A stretch of DNA of 64,000 bases. It comes from Halomonas alkalicola (lineage in GTDB: Bacteria; Pseudomonadota; Gammaproteobacteria; Pseudomonadales; Halomonadaceae). The position numbers were made by a program, and so were the translations under genes. Below are positions 44,046-52,430 of this stretch, in pieces. Under the pieces are notes generated by a model that saw only the letters and a program-made list of their open reading frames with translations, searched no databases and had not been told where the DNA came from. Numbering within the stretch: position 1 is the first letter of the stretch; each line of letters starts with the position of its first letter. The stretch is from assembly GCF_030704205.1 (NCBI RefSeq), contig NZ_CP131913.1, positions 496,001 through 560,000 of the forward strand. The letters run 5' to 3'.

Positions 44046-45615
44046 TGTGCTGATCATCGGTGGCGGCGTTGCCGGCCTGGTGCTGGCCCTGGAGGTCGCC
44101 GAGCGACGGCGGGTCACCCTGCTGCGCCCGGCCAGCGACGACCAGGGGGCCAGCCGCTGGGCCCAGGGCGGGATCGCCGCGGTGCTCTCGCCAAGCGATG
44201 ACTTCGATGCCCACGTGGCCGACACCCTGGTGGCCGGCGACGGCCTCTGCGACGAGGCCGCCGTGCGCTTCACCGTCGAGCAGGGGCCTGCCGCCATCGC
44301 GCGACTGCTGGCCCTCGGCGTGCCCTTCACCCCGGACCCCAGCCCCGAGGCCACCTACCCCTACCACCTGACCCGGGAGGGCGGCCACGGCGCCCGGCGC
44401 ATCATCCACGCCGCCGATGCCACAGGTCTGGCGGTGATGGAGACCCTCAAGGCCCATGTGACCGCACATCCTGCCATCCAGGTGCTGGACGACCTCACCG
44501 CCATCGGCCTGATCGGCGACACCGCCGGGGCCTGCCGCGGGGCGCGCTGCCTGGATGGCCAGGGCCGGCTGCACGAACTGCTGGCCGCGGACACAGTGCT
44601 GGCCACCGGCGGCGCCAGCGGGCTATACCGCCATACCACCAGCCCCCACCCGGCCAGCGGCGAAGGCATGCTGATGGCGGCAGAGCTGGGGGCGGAACTG
44701 ATGAACCTGGAGTTCCAGCAGTTCCACCCGACCTGCCTCTATGATCCCGACGGCAGCCCCTTCCTGATCAGCGAGGCGGTGCGCGGCGAAGGTGGACGGC
44801 TGCTGAACGTCAACGGCGAGCGCTTCATGCCCGCCCTGGACCCGCGCGCCGAACTGGCGCCGCGCGATATCGTCGCCCGGGCCATCGATGCCGAGATGCA
44901 GCGCACCGGCAGCGACCACGTGCTGCTCGATATCCGCCACCTGGGCGAGGCGGCGATCAGCCACCACTTCCCCACCATCCATGCCCACTGCGCCAGCCGC
45001 GGCCTGGACATCGCCCGGGAGCCGATCCCGGTGGTCCCCGCCGCGCACTACAGCTGCGGGGGACTGGCCACCGACCTGGCCGGGGCCACCACGGTGCCGA
45101 ACCTCCACGCCATCGGCGAGGTGGCCTGCACCGGGCTGCACGGCGCCAACCGCATGGCCAGCAACTCGCTGCTGGAGTGCCTGGTGTTCGCCCGCAGCTG
45201 TGGCGCCGCACTGCTTCGGGACGCACCCCCTGGCGCGTCGGCTCAGGCCGCGCCCCTGGTGCCGCTCCCGGACAGCGGCGACAGGCTGGCCGATCCCCAG
45301 GTGCTGTCCAGCATCCGCGAGCGGATGCGCCAGATGATGAGCGCGCGGGTGGCGATCGTGCGCCATGATGCCGGGCTGGACGAGGCCGCCGAGACCCTGG
45401 AGGCACTGCAGCGGGAACTCGCCCCGCTGGTGGCTGCCTGCGCCCCCACGGTCACCCTGGCCAGCCTGTGGCAGGCCTTGCGCCTGGCGCGGCTGACCGT
45501 GGCCAGCGCCCGTGCCCGCCGCGAATCTCGCGGCCTGCACTACAACCCGGGCTGCCCCGGCCACGCCCCGGGGACCGCGCAGCCCTCGCGGGTCCATCTC
45601 GCGGACCTCGACTGA
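44026..45615 (+). CDS. nadB: L-aspartate oxidase
   Basis: NadB oxidises L-aspartate to iminoaspartate with FAD, the first step of NAD synthesis. The 529-residue protein has VLIIGGGVAGLVLALEVAE for FAD binding (residue 6), the SRWAQGGIAAVLSPSDDF block (about residue 43) and the substrate region HFPTIHAHC. The C-terminal helical domain has the ARRESRGLHYN motif. The ATG follows AAAGGAACGCAAG and overlaps the FUSC gene. nadA and nadC are not nearby. It converges on ygfX with only 11 bases between the stop codons. Confidence 0.96.
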   Translation: MTHGNHDVLIIGGGVAGLVLALEVAERRRVTLLRPASDDQGASRWAQGGIAAVLSPSDDFDAHVADTLVAGDGLCDEAAVRFTVEQGPAAIARLLALGVPFTPDPSPEATYPYHLTREGGHGARRIIHAADATGLAVMETLKAHVTAHPAIQVLDDLTAIGLIGDTAGACRGARCLDGQGRLHELLAADTVLATGGASGLYRHTTSPHPASGEGMLMAAELGAELMNLEFQQFHPTCLYDPDGSPFLISEAVRGEGGRLLNVNGERFMPALDPRAELAPRDIVARAIDAEMQRTGSDHVLLDIRHLGEAAISHHFPTIHAHCASRGLDIAREPIPVVPAAHYSCGGLATDLAGATTVPNLHAIGEVACTGLHGANRMASNSLLECLVFARSCGAALLRDAPPGASAQAAPLVPLPDSGDRLADPQVLSSIRERMRQMMSARVAIVRHDAGLDEAAETLEALQRELAPLVAACAPTVTLASLWQALRLARLTVASARARRESRGLHYNPGCPGHAPGTAQPSRVHLADLD

Positions 45616-45626
45616 CGGCCTCCTGC

Positions 45627-46040
45627 CTAGCGCTGCTGGATCAATAGGCGACGCAGCCGCCATAGCGAGGCGGCGTCACTGCTGTCCGGCCACAGCCATA
45701 GCCGTCGGCCGTTGAGGCGCAGGCCAATCAGCCAGGGGCCGAGATAGTCGCACTCGAGGGAAGCCGGGCGCCAGGGCGCCTCGCCGTGCTGACGCCACTC
45801 CCAGCGCAGACTGCCGGCCCGCGGGCCGCCATCGCCGGGCACCAGGGCACGCAGCTCGCCACGCACCCGCCGCCGTGCGGCGTCGAGGACGACGCCCGGC
45901 ATCGCGACAGCGACCAGGGCGGCCAGCCAGGCCGGGGCATGCAGAAACGCCATGCCGACCACCGCAGCGGCCAGCAGGGCGTGAAGGAGGAGGGAGAGCC
46001 TAGACGGGACGATGCCCAATGCTGTCGGCGCTTTCGGCAT
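45627..46040 (-). CDS. YgfX/CptA-like membrane protein
   Basis: This 137-residue protein has two adjacent membrane helices (about residues 12-50, LLLHALLAAAVVGMAFLHAPAWLAALVAVAMPGVV) and a soluble C-terminal beta-rich domain with GPWLIGLRLNGRRLWLWPDS. The order sdhE-ygfX is conserved in enterobacteria, where YgfX (CptA) was reported as a toxin paired with YgfY/SdhE, although the main role of SdhE is flavinylation. It overlaps the end of sdhE by 41 bases in another frame, so the two are coupled. Confidence 0.75.
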   Translation of the reverse strand: MPKAPTALGIVPSRLSLLLHALLAAAVVGMAFLHAPAWLAALVAVAMPGVVLDAARRRVRGELRALVPGDGGPRAGSLRWEWRQHGEAPWRPASLECDYLGPWLIGLRLNGRRLWLWPDSSDAASLWRLRRLLIQQR

Positions 46041-46293
46041 GCTCGACGATCAGCTGCACTATGCGGCGGCGGTCCGGGTCCTCCGGCCAGTCGCGGCGCA
46101 TCAACCACATGAACAGGTCCTGGTCCTCCTCGTCGATCAGCTGCCGGAAGGCCAGCTGATCCGCCTCGTCGAGGCTGTCGTAGCGCTGCTCGAGGAAGGG
46201 CACCAGCAGCAGGTCCAGCTCCCACATGCCGCGACGGGAGTGCCAATAGAGCCGCTTGCGCAGTGCCGCTTCCTGGGGTGATTGCTCGTTCAA
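46000..46293 (-). CDS. sdhE: FAD assembly factor SdhE (YgfY)
   Basis: SdhE helps to attach FAD covalently to the succinate dehydrogenase flavoprotein SdhA. The 97-residue protein contains the essential RGxxE motif as [16 protein letters not shown], plus [21 protein letters not shown] typical of the family. No ATG fits; the TTG at 46293 has GAGG seven bases upstream and gives the usual length. It is the first gene of an sdhE-ygfX pair and is divergent from ihfB. Confidence 0.93.
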   Translation of the reverse strand: MNEQSPQEAALRKRLYWHSRRGMWELDLLLVPFLEQRYDSLDEADQLAFRQLIDEEDQDLFMWLMRRDWPEDPDRRRIVQLIVEHAESADSIGHRPV

Positions 46294-46394
46294 CGTCGAC
46301 CTCGCCTGTCCGGTGGGATGTGTCACCACAGTATACCCGACCCCCCCGCGAACGGCAGCCGCCAGCCGCGCCATCTGCCAATGGTCGTAGTGCG

Positions 46395-46423
46395 TTGTTT
46401 TATCACAACTTGCCGAGTATGCT
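46395..46423 (+). promoter_or_regulatory. Candidate sigma-70 promoter of ihfB
   Basis: TTGTTT (46395-46400) and TATGCT (46418-46423) are separated by 17 bases, 62 bases before the ihfB start codon, in the sdhE-ihfB divergent region. It fits with ihfB having its own promoter here, away from rpsA. Confidence 0.6.
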
Positions 46424-46484
46424 TTGGAGAAACAACAGCGCCAGGCGGGCCGGCTCTTTCGCCCACCGCACAGGGAGAACGTCG

Positions 46485-46781
46485 ATGACCAAGTCCGAGT
46501 TGATCGAGCAGATCGCCGCACGGCAGCCGGAGCTGTCGATCAAGGAAGTCGAGGCTGCCGTGCGCCTCATCCTCGACGACATCACCGACACCCTGGCCGA
46601 AGGGGGCCGCGTCGAGATTCGCGGCTTCGGCAGCTTCTCGCTGCACTACCGGGAGCCCCGGGTCGGCCGCAACCCCAAGACCGGCGAACCGGTCGCGCTG
46701 GAAGGCAAGTTCGTGCCACACTTCAAGCCAGGCAAGGAGCTGCGCGAGCAGGTAGACGCCAGCCGCGCCCTGGGCTACTGA
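46485..46781 (+). CDS. ihfB: Integration host factor subunit beta
   Basis: IHF is a heterodimeric DNA-bending protein; this is the beta subunit. The 98-residue protein [18 protein letters not shown] has the IHF-beta-type segment [27 protein letters not shown] with the DNA-intercalating Pro on the arm, and the [14 protein letters not shown]-terminus. The ATG follows CAGGGAGAACGTCG. In most gammaproteobacteria rpsA precedes it; here the sdhE-ygfX pair is upstream instead, while lapA-lapB-pyrF follow as usual. Confidence 0.95.
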   Translation: MTKSELIEQIAARQPELSIKEVEAAVRLILDDITDTLAEGGRVEIRGFGSFSLHYREPRVGRNPKTGEPVALEGKFVPHFKPGKELREQVDASRALGY

Positions 46782-46840
46782 TCGGCTCCGGTCACCCACA
46801 CCATGATTACCGGCACCACCATTACAGGGGACACAAGCGC

Positions 46841-47146
46841 ATGCGTTGGCTAAAAGGCCTGATCCTGGCCGTCATTCTGCTGGTCGTCCTGCTGGTCGGC
46901 ATTCTCTTCGCCGTGAACAACCAGCAGGCCCTTCCGCTCAACCTGATCTGGCTCGAGCTCCCCGCGGCCTCGCTGTCCGTCTGGCTGCTCGCCTCCCTGG
47001 CGGTCGGGGTGCTGCTCGGCATGCTGGCCATGAGCGGCGTCTACCTGCGCCTGCGCACCCTGCTGACCCGCGCCCAGCGCCACAACCAGCAGCAGCGCAA
47101 GGAGCTCGATCGACTGCGCGTTCAGGAGCTCAAGGAACTCCCCTAA
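46841..47146 (+). CDS. lapA: Lipopolysaccharide assembly protein A domain protein
   Basis: LapA is a small inner-membrane protein that works with LapB to control LPS assembly and LpxC turnover. The 101-residue protein MRWLKGLILAVILLVVLLV has two membrane helices (about residues 5-25 and 42-65) separated by the NNQQALPLNLIW motif of the DUF1049 family. A C-terminal coiled-coil tail is rich in Gln, Arg and Lys. It ends directly at the lapB start codon (TAA then ATG), so the two are co-translated. Confidence 0.92.
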   Translation: MRWLKGLILAVILLVVLLVGILFAVNNQQALPLNLIWLELPAASLSVWLLASLAVGVLLGMLAMSGVYLRLRTLLTRAQRHNQQQRKELDRLRVQELKELP

Positions 47147-48328
47147 ATGCCCGACGCCCTGCTGCTGACGCTGTTGTTGGCAGCGGTCGCCATCGGCTGG
47201 TGGCTCGGCCGCCGCGAACGCAGCAAGCCCTCCGATCCCGCGCCATCATCCGGGCTGGCGCAGGATTATTTCGTGGGGCTCAACTACCTGCTCAATGACC
47301 AGCAGGATCGCGCCATCGAGACCTTCGTGGCGGCACTCGAGGTCAACAGCGAGACCATCGACACCCATATCACCCTGGGCAACCTGTTTCGCGCCCGCGG
47401 CGAGGCGGACCGGGCGGTGAAGATCCATCAGAACCTGCTCGCCCGGCCGACGCTCTCCGTCGCCCAGGGAGAGCGCGTGCAGCTGGAGCTGGCGCGCGAC
47501 TTCCTGGCGCTGGGGCTGCTGGACCGCGCCGAGCGGCTGCTGCATACCCTGGTGCGCGACTCCCAGGACGAGGAGCGGCGCCTGTCGGCCAAGCGCCTGC
47601 TCACGGATCTGCTGGAGCGCGAGGGAGAGTGGCAGGCGGCACTCGAGGTAGCCCAGCCCCAGCTGATACGCCAGAGCGATGACATCCGCCGCGCCGCCGC
47701 CCACTGGCTCTGCCAGCTGGCCGAGCAGGAGCGCTTCGAGGCCAGCCCCGGCCTCGCCCGCAAGCACCTGCGCCGGGCGCTGGCCATCGACCCCCGCTGC
47801 GTGCGCGCCAACCTGCTGCTGGCCGCCATGGAGCACGACACCGGCCACTACCGCCAGGAGATTCGCCTGCTCGACCGCATCCCCGGCCAGGATGCCGCCT
47901 TCACCCCCACCCTGCTGCCTCCCCTGGCCGCCGCCTATCGGCTGCTCGACGACGAGGACGGGCTGGTTCGCCACCTGCAGCAGCTGGTGGAGCGCACGCC
48001 CTACACCAGCGTGATTATCCTGCTGGCCGAGACGGTGCGCCACCGGGATGGCCTGCAGGCCGCCATCGACCTGGTCAGCGAACAGCTCAACCGCGAACCC
48101 AGCCTGGGCGCGCTGGACTACCTGATCGACCTCTACCGCCAGCTCAGCGTGGGCGAGCCCCTGGCGCAGCTCCAGCTGCTGCAGCGTCACACCCACACGC
48201 TGCTGGAGGCCCTGCCCCGCCACCGCTGCCGGCGCTGTGGCCACGCCGGCGAGCAGCTTCACTGGCAGTGCCCGCGCTGCCGCAGCTGGGGCACCACCAA
48301 GCCGATCACCGGCATCGAGGGCGAGTAG
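47147..48328 (+). CDS. lapB: Lipopolysaccharide assembly protein B
   Basis: LapB (YciM) is an inner-membrane-anchored TPR protein that presents LpxC to FtsH and balances LPS synthesis. The 393-residue protein has an N-terminal membrane anchor (about residues 3-20, LLTLLLAAVAIGWWLG), several TPR repeats with FVGLNYLLNDQQDRAIETF near residue 39, and a C-terminal rubredoxin-like zinc domain (CRRCGHAGEQLHWQCPRC, about 362-379). The length matches E. coli YciM (389). It ends seven bases from the convergent pyrF gene. Confidence 0.95.
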   Translation: MPDALLLTLLLAAVAIGWWLGRRERSKPSDPAPSSGLAQDYFVGLNYLLNDQQDRAIETFVAALEVNSETIDTHITLGNLFRARGEADRAVKIHQNLLARPTLSVAQGERVQLELARDFLALGLLDRAERLLHTLVRDSQDEERRLSAKRLLTDLLEREGEWQAALEVAQPQLIRQSDDIRRAAAHWLCQLAEQERFEASPGLARKHLRRALAIDPRCVRANLLLAAMEHDTGHYRQEIRLLDRIPGQDAAFTPTLLPPLAAAYRLLDDEDGLVRHLQQLVERTPYTSVIILLAETVRHRDGLQAAIDLVSEQLNREPSLGALDYLIDLYRQLSVGEPLAQLQLLQRHTHTLLEALPRHRCRRCGHAGEQLHWQCPRCRSWGTTKPITGIEGE

Positions 48329-48335
48329 CCCGACC

Positions 48336-49037
48336 TCAGCCGGCGGCCAGCTCGGCCTCGATGGCCGCCAGCGCCGCCATGGGATCATCGGCCTGGGTCA
48401 CCGGACGCCCTACCACCAGGTGGGTGCTGCCCGCCGCCATGGCGTCACGCGGGGTCATGACGCGACGCTGGTCGCCGGCCACCGCGAAGCTCGGGCGGAT
48501 GCCCGGGGTGACCTTGAGGAATGACTCGCCACACAGCTCACGCAGCCGCGCAGCCTCCTGGGCCGAGCACACCACCCCGTCCATGCCGCTCTGGCTGGCC
48601 AGCATCGCCAGGCGCTCCACCTGCTCCGCCGGGGTGACGCCGACCCCCACCTCGGCCAGGTCCTCGGCCTCCATGCTGGTCAGCACTGTCACCGCGATCA
48701 GGTGGGTGGAGAGCCCGTGGCGCTGAAGCCGCTCCCTGGCCGCCTCCATCATGCGACGACCGCCGCCGGCATGGACGTTGACCATCCACACGCCCTGCTC
48801 CGCCGCCGCCTGAACGGCGCCGGCCACGGTGTTGGGAATGTCGTGAAACTTGAGATCCAGGAACACCTCGAAGCCGCGACCATGCAGCGCCTCCACCACG
48901 TCGGGGCCGCTGCGGGTGAACAGCTCCTTGCCCACCTTCAGGCGGCAGCGGGCCGGATCGAGGCGATCGGCCATGCACAGGGCGGCATCCAGGGAGGCAT
49001 AGTCGAGAGCGATGATCAGGGGCGAATCGGTAGACAC
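48336..49037 (-). CDS. pyrF: Orotidine 5'-phosphate decarboxylase
   Basis: PyrF decarboxylates OMP to UMP, the last step of de novo pyrimidine synthesis. The 233-residue protein has PLIIALDY at the N-terminus, the catalytic [11 protein letters not shown] (about residues 60-70), the VNVHAGGG block and the phosphate-binding TPGIRPSF and [10 protein letters not shown]. The GTG at 49037 has GGAG eight bases upstream and gives the family N-terminus. An ATG 12 codons earlier is possible but has no ribosome site. Confidence 0.95.
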   Translation of the reverse strand: MSTDSPLIIALDYASLDAALCMADRLDPARCRLKVGKELFTRSGPDVVEALHGRGFEVFLDLKFHDIPNTVAGAVQAAAEQGVWMVNVHAGGGRRMMEAARERLQRHGLSTHLIAVTVLTSMEAEDLAEVGVGVTPAEQVERLAMLASQSGMDGVVCSAQEAARLRELCGESFLKVTPGIRPSFAVAGDQRRVMTPRDAMAAGSTHLVVGRPVTQADDPMAALAAIEAELAAG

Positions 49038-49360
49038 GGGCCGGGCTCCAGGCAAGGGACAGATGAGCGACATTATATCAGCCCGAACCACCAACTCGCG
49101 TAGGAGATCGCCCCGCGGTGCGTCTCCCCGGGAGCCCTCCAGCGAAGCGCGTGGCTACCCCTCGCTGCCGGCCCTGGCCTACGTCGGCTGGCGGCACCCG
49201 CTGACGATAGAGGCCCCGGGCGCCCGCTAGCTTGAAGAGTGCCCCGACGCAGAGGGCTCCGGGTGAGCGGCACGACCCAAGGTCCAGGAAGAAGACACCG
49301 TCGACGGCGACAACCAGCAACAGGCATCACCCAGAACAGTGAGAACATGAGGAGACGATC
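49038..49360. other. Intergenic region without a supported gene
   Basis: Between the divergent pyrF and comEA-like genes I see no ORF with convincing codon use and no RNA gene. The comEA-like ribosome site (GAGGAGACGATC) is at its right end. No clear promoter was found by eye. Confidence 0.6.
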
Positions 49361-49642
49361 ATGAAGGGAGTGACACGCAACGCACTGGCCGGGGCACTGC
49401 TCGCCCTGCTGCTCGGCCTGGCACCGCTCGGTGCCGTGGCGCAGGAGATGGCGCCGATCAACGTCAACACCGCCGACGCGGAGCTGCTCAGCGAACTGCC
49501 GGGGATCGGGCCGGCCAAGGCGGCCGCCATCATCGAGGAGCGCGAGGCCAACGGGCCCTTCGAGAGTGCCGAGGACCTGACGCGGGTCAGCGGCATCGGC
49601 GCCGGCACCGTCGCCAACCTGGAGGACCAGGTCAGCTTCTGA
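49361..49642 (+). CDS. ComEA-family helix-hairpin-helix DNA-binding protein
   Basis: This 93-residue exported protein has a signal peptide (ALAGALLALLLGLAPLGAVAQ, cleavage after about residue 27). Two helix-hairpin-helix motifs follow: NVNTADAELLSELPGIGPAKAAAI and EDLTRVSGIGAGTVANLED. This is the short gammaproteobacterial ComEA form, which binds DNA in the periplasm and in some species drives uptake during transformation. No other competence gene is adjacent, so transformation is not shown. Confidence 0.9.
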   Translation: MKGVTRNALAGALLALLLGLAPLGAVAQEMAPINVNTADAELLSELPGIGPAKAAAIIEEREANGPFESAEDLTRVSGIGAGTVANLEDQVSF

Positions 49643-49712
49643 ACCGGCCGGAAGCGCAGCGGCCGCCGGGAAGATCCCGGCGGCCGCTCGATTTTACGAC
49701 AGCAGGCGTTAA

Positions 49713-49873
49713 AGGGAAGCACTGATTTATGTCGCGAGCGATGAGAGGCTGACCGCCGCCGGAACGGAAAAACCGGAGTTTACACGGCAGTAAATGAGGA
49801 TTTTGACCGGGCTGGCGCGCCAGTACCGCCGGCGGTCAGGATATCGAGCGCAGCAATAAATCAGTGTTTCCCT
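49713..49873. repeat. MITE-like repeat, copy 2 (161 bp)
   Basis: Terminal inverted repeats AGGGAAGCACTGATTTAT and ATAAATCAGTGTTTCCCT match at 17 of 18 positions. The body is homologous to 34666-34810 (shared GTCGCGAGCGA, CCGGAG, TGAGGATTT and ATATCGAGCGCAGCA blocks) with a short extra segment. It holds no ORF. An IS5-family element begins two bases beyond its right end. Removing that IS places the repeat directly at the stop codon of the SDR gene, mirroring copy 1 at argG. Confidence 0.85.
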
Positions 49874-49888
49874 AGGGAGCGTTAACAA

Positions 49889-50296
49889 TTAGGCCAGCCA
49901 TATGACGGCGGATACAAGGTTGAGTAGCGACTGGTAGTTTCTCGCCAGTCGCTCATAGCGTGTTGCCAGCCGCCTGAACTGCTTGATTTTCTGGAAGAAC
50001 CTTTCTACCAGGTTGCGATCCTTGTAACAGTGCCAATCTATCTCGGGGCATTCCAAGCGATTCTTTCTCGGCGGAATCACCGGCTCGGCGCCCACCGCTC
50101 GAATGATGTCCCTCAAAGCGGTGGAATCATACCCCTTGTCGCCAAGCACCGCCGCTGGAGAAAAGCCCGCCAGTAACGCTGGGGCGGCTCCGTACTCAGA
50201 CGCTTGGCCCGGTGTGAGGATTAGCCGTACCGGGTTGCCGAGGGCATCGACCGCCGCGTGGATCTTGGTGCTCAATCCCCCACGCGATTTCCCCAT
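49889..50296 (-). CDS. IS5-family transposase, second frame (DDE C-terminal part)
   Basis: This frame encodes the C-terminal half of a DDE transposase of the IS4/IS5 type. MGKSRGGLSTKIHAAVDALGN contains the family GGLSTK block, AAVLGDKGYDS carries the second catalytic Asp, and LVERFFQKIKQFRRLATRYERL carries the catalytic Glu with the Y-x2-R-E-like signature. It is expressed by a -1 frameshift from the upstream frame at the run of seven T on the plus strand (50317-50323). It has no ribosome site of its own. Confidence 0.88.
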   Translation of the reverse strand: MGKSRGGLSTKIHAAVDALGNPVRLILTPGQASEYGAAPALLAGFSPAAVLGDKGYDSTALRDIIRAVGAEPVIPPRKNRLECPEIDWHCYKDRNLVERFFQKIKQFRRLATRYERLARNYQSLLNLVSAVIWLA

Positions 50297-50640
50297 GGCT
50301 TCGGTGCTCTGAGCCGTTTTTTTGCCGCCCCATGCTGATGAACTTTGACGATACTGCCATCTATCATCAGCTGCTCCATGTCGGGATCATCGGCTAATGT
50401 GTCGATAACCTGCTGCCAGACCCCCTTCTTAGACCACCGGTTATAGCGCATGTAGACAGTGTGCCAGCGACCGAAGGCGTCGGGCAGATCACGCCAGGGA
50501 GCGCCTGTCCGGGCGATCCACAGGACGGCTTCCACGAACAAGCGATTGTCCTTGGCCGTCACCCCGCGATCTGAAGCTTTGCCGGGGAGCATGTGCTCGA
50601 TGCGCTCCCATTGGTCATCACGTAGCATTAGCCGAGGCAT
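50272..50640 (-). CDS. IS5-family transposase, first frame
   Basis: This 122-residue frame encodes the N-terminal DUF4096 domain (MPRLMLRDDQWERIEHMLPG, then VEAVLWIARTGAPWRDLPDAFGRWHTVYMRYNRWSKKG in parts) and the first catalytic Asp in LMIDGSIVKVHQHG. It ends shortly after the AAAAAAAC slippery heptamer region; slipping back by one base there joins it in frame to the second transposase frame. Together they give a protein of about 250 residues, normal for the group. Confidence 0.88.
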   Translation of the reverse strand: MPRLMLRDDQWERIEHMLPGKASDRGVTAKDNRLFVEAVLWIARTGAPWRDLPDAFGRWHTVYMRYNRWSKKGVWQQVIDTLADDPDMEQLMIDGSIVKVHQHGAAKKRLRAPKPWGNRVGD

Positions 50641-50704
50641 AGATCACCGAAAAATGCTGATATTCTAAATCAGCCCGATCTCCATCAGCAATTGTTAACG
50701 CACC

Positions 50705-51466
50705 CTAGAGGCGCAGGCCGCCGTCGCACTCAATGACCCGCCCGGTGAAGTAGGCATTCTCGAAAATGAAGGCCACGCTCTGGGCGATGTCCTCCGGCTG
50801 GCCCAGGCGGCCCAGGGGCACACCGGAGGTCAGCTTCTCCAGCATGTCCTGGCGCATGGAGGCGGTCATGTCGGTCTCGATGAAGCCCGGGGCCACACAG
50901 CCGGTGCGAATGCCGTAACGAGAAAGCTCCTTGGCCCAGGTGGTGGTCAGCGCGACGACCGCCGCCTTGCAGGCCGCGTAGTTGCTCTGCCCCATGTTGC
51001 CGGCCCGGGAGATGCTGGAGATATTGACGATCACCCCCTCGTTGCCCGCCTCGATCATCTGGCTGGCCGCCTCGCGGCCGCACAGGAAGACACCGGTCAG
51101 GTTGACGTCCATCACGGCCTGCCAGCTCTCAAGCGACATCACCTTCTCGACCCTGCCCTCCTTCGCCTTCACCAGCAGGGCGTCGCGCAGGATGCCGGCG
51201 TTGTTGACCAGGCCGCTCACCGGCCCCAGGGAGGCGGCGATATCCCCGAAGGCCTGCTTCACCGACGTCTCGTCGGCCACGTTGGCCACGAAGCCACGGG
51301 CCTCGATGCCCGCCTGGTGCAGCCGGGACACGGCATCGTCCAGGGTGGCGGCATCGGTATCGATCAGCGCCAGACGGGCGCCTCGACTGCCCAGCAGCTG
51401 GGCCATGGCCAGGCCGAGGCCGCGGGCGCCACCGGTAATGGCAATCACTGAGCTATCGAGTTTCAT
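50705..51466 (-). CDS. Short-chain dehydrogenase/reductase (FabG-like)
   Basis: This 253-residue NAD(P)-dependent SDR has the cofactor motif [15 protein letters not shown] (about residue 11), the NNAGI motif, the catalytic Ser in [11 protein letters not shown] and the YxxxK in SNYAACKAA (Tyr about 160, Lys about 164). The C-terminus ends DGGLRL, so it is complete. The ATG at 51466 follows GGAGGATTGACG. Its stop codon lies exactly at the junction with the IS5-family element, and the pre-insertion sequence (the end of a MITE-like repeat) would give the same stop. The substrate is not evident. Confidence 0.88.
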   Translation of the reverse strand: MKLDSSVIAITGGARGLGLAMAQLLGSRGARLALIDTDAATLDDAVSRLHQAGIEARGFVANVADETSVKQAFGDIAASLGPVSGLVNNAGILRDALLVKAKEGRVEKVMSLESWQAVMDVNLTGVFLCGREAASQMIEAGNEGVIVNISSISRAGNMGQSNYAACKAAVVALTTTWAKELSRYGIRTGCVAPGFIETDMTASMRQDMLEKLTSGVPLGRLGQPEDIAQSVAFIFENAYFTGRVIECDGGLRL

Positions 51467-51695
51467 CGTCAATCCTCCAGGGGATGGGGCGATTCAGGGC
51501 CGACCTGGCGGCAGAGTCCTGGACATCGCTCTTTTGGGGTACAAGTAAGGTAGCAGAGTTTGTGCGGCGCACCATAGCGCTATCGATATGACAATCTATG
51601 CGGTCTGGCACCGCCGAGGCGAGCAATGCGCGTCAACGCTTGAGTTCTCGCGAAGCGCCCCCATCATTTGCGCAATTGACCCTCGCGGAGTTCCC

Positions 51696-52232
51696 ATGCC
51701 CTTTCTGCTTGCCTTTACCCTCTTCGCCCTGCTCGACTTCGTCATCCTCTTCTCGGTAGGCAGCCAGATCGGCCTGCTCACCACCCTGCTGATGGTGCTG
51801 GCCACCGGTTTCATCGGCCTGCACCTGATTCGCCGTGAAGGGGCCGCCACCTTCGCCCGTGCCCGGGAGCGCCTGGAGCGCGGCGAGGTCCCCTCCGGCG
51901 AGCTGCTTACCGGCGCCGCGCTGATCTTCGGCGGCGCCCTGCTGATGGCTCCCGGGTTCGTCTCCGACGCCCTGGGGTTCCTGTGCCTGATTCCCGACGC
52001 GCGCCGCCTGCTGGGCAAGCTGCTGGCCCGGCTCGGGGTGCGCGCCCAGGGCATCCACGTGGGCGGCGGCTTCGGGTCCGGCCCCCGCCAAGGCCCCGCC
52101 GATGACTGGCGGCAGGCCTCGGGCGAGCAGCGGCCGGGAGACTCAAGGGCGTCCTCCTCGGCCAGCGACGGCAACAGCGGAGAAGGCCCGCTGGAGGGAG
52201 AGTTCATCTCCCGCGACGATGCACGGCGCTGA
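51696..52232 (+). CDS. fxsA: FxsA-family membrane protein
   Basis: FxsA is an inner-membrane protein that in E. coli, when overproduced, alleviates exclusion of phage T7 by the F plasmid. The 178-residue protein has MPFLLAFTLFALLDFVILF as the first helix, the conserved IGLLTTLLMVLATGFIGLHLIRREG, and LLTGAALIFGGALLMAPGFVSDALGFLCLIP. A hydrophilic Gly/Ser-rich tail of about 65 residues completes it. The ATG follows GGAG. It lies directly upstream of groES-groEL, the same neighbourhood as in E. coli. Confidence 0.93.
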   Translation: MPFLLAFTLFALLDFVILFSVGSQIGLLTTLLMVLATGFIGLHLIRREGAATFARARERLERGEVPSGELLTGAALIFGGALLMAPGFVSDALGFLCLIPDARRLLGKLLARLGVRAQGIHVGGGFGSGPRQGPADDWRQASGEQRPGDSRASSSASDGNSGEGPLEGEFISRDDARR

Positions 52233-52255
52233 GCCAAAAAAATTTCCCCGGGGGC

Positions 52256-52283
52256 CTTGAAAGCCCCTTGGCGAGCCCCACTT
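52256..52283 (+). promoter_or_regulatory. Sigma-32 heat-shock promoter of groES-groEL
   Basis: CTTGAA (52256-52261) and CCCCACTT (52276-52283) match the RpoH elements with a 14-base spacer, about 150 bases before the groES start. No CIRCE repeat is seen, so control is probably by RpoH rather than HrcA. Confidence 0.85.
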
Positions 52284-52350
52284 ATCGCTCAGCAACAAGT
52301 TTCGGCGCGGCTGTCGCGCCATTGACACGGAAGGCGTTCAGCGCCTCCCC

Positions 52351-52371
52351 CTCGCAGGCGGAGCCTGCGAG
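52351..52371 (+). promoter_or_regulatory. Hairpin in the groES 5' leader
   Basis: CTCGCAGGC and GCCTGCGAG form a perfect nine-base-pair stem around GGA, 60-80 bases before the groES start codon. It could affect mRNA stability; it does not cover the ribosome site. Confidence 0.4.
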
Positions 52372-52430
52372 GTGATGACCAGAACCGCCGGGAGACCCCG
52401 GCCATGTGAAACATCAGGAGAACGTGAGCA

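Larger units (their letters stand above)
49875..50705 (-). mobile_element. IS5-family insertion sequence (831 bp, IS427-like)
   Basis: Inverted ends GGGAGCGTTAACAATT (49875-49890) and its near-complement (50690-50705) are flanked by TA on both sides (49873-49874 and 50706-50707), a two-base target duplication within CTAG. The minus strand carries two overlapping transposase frames joined by a seven-A slippery site. The length, ends and frame arrangement fit the IS427 group. Both frames look intact, so it may be active. Confidence 0.88.

Noticed and set aside
45627..46293. SdhE-YgfX as a toxin-antitoxin module
   Set aside because: SdhE is a flavinylation factor conserved with succinate dehydrogenase. 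The toxin claim for YgfX is limited to E. coli work and nothing here supports it further.
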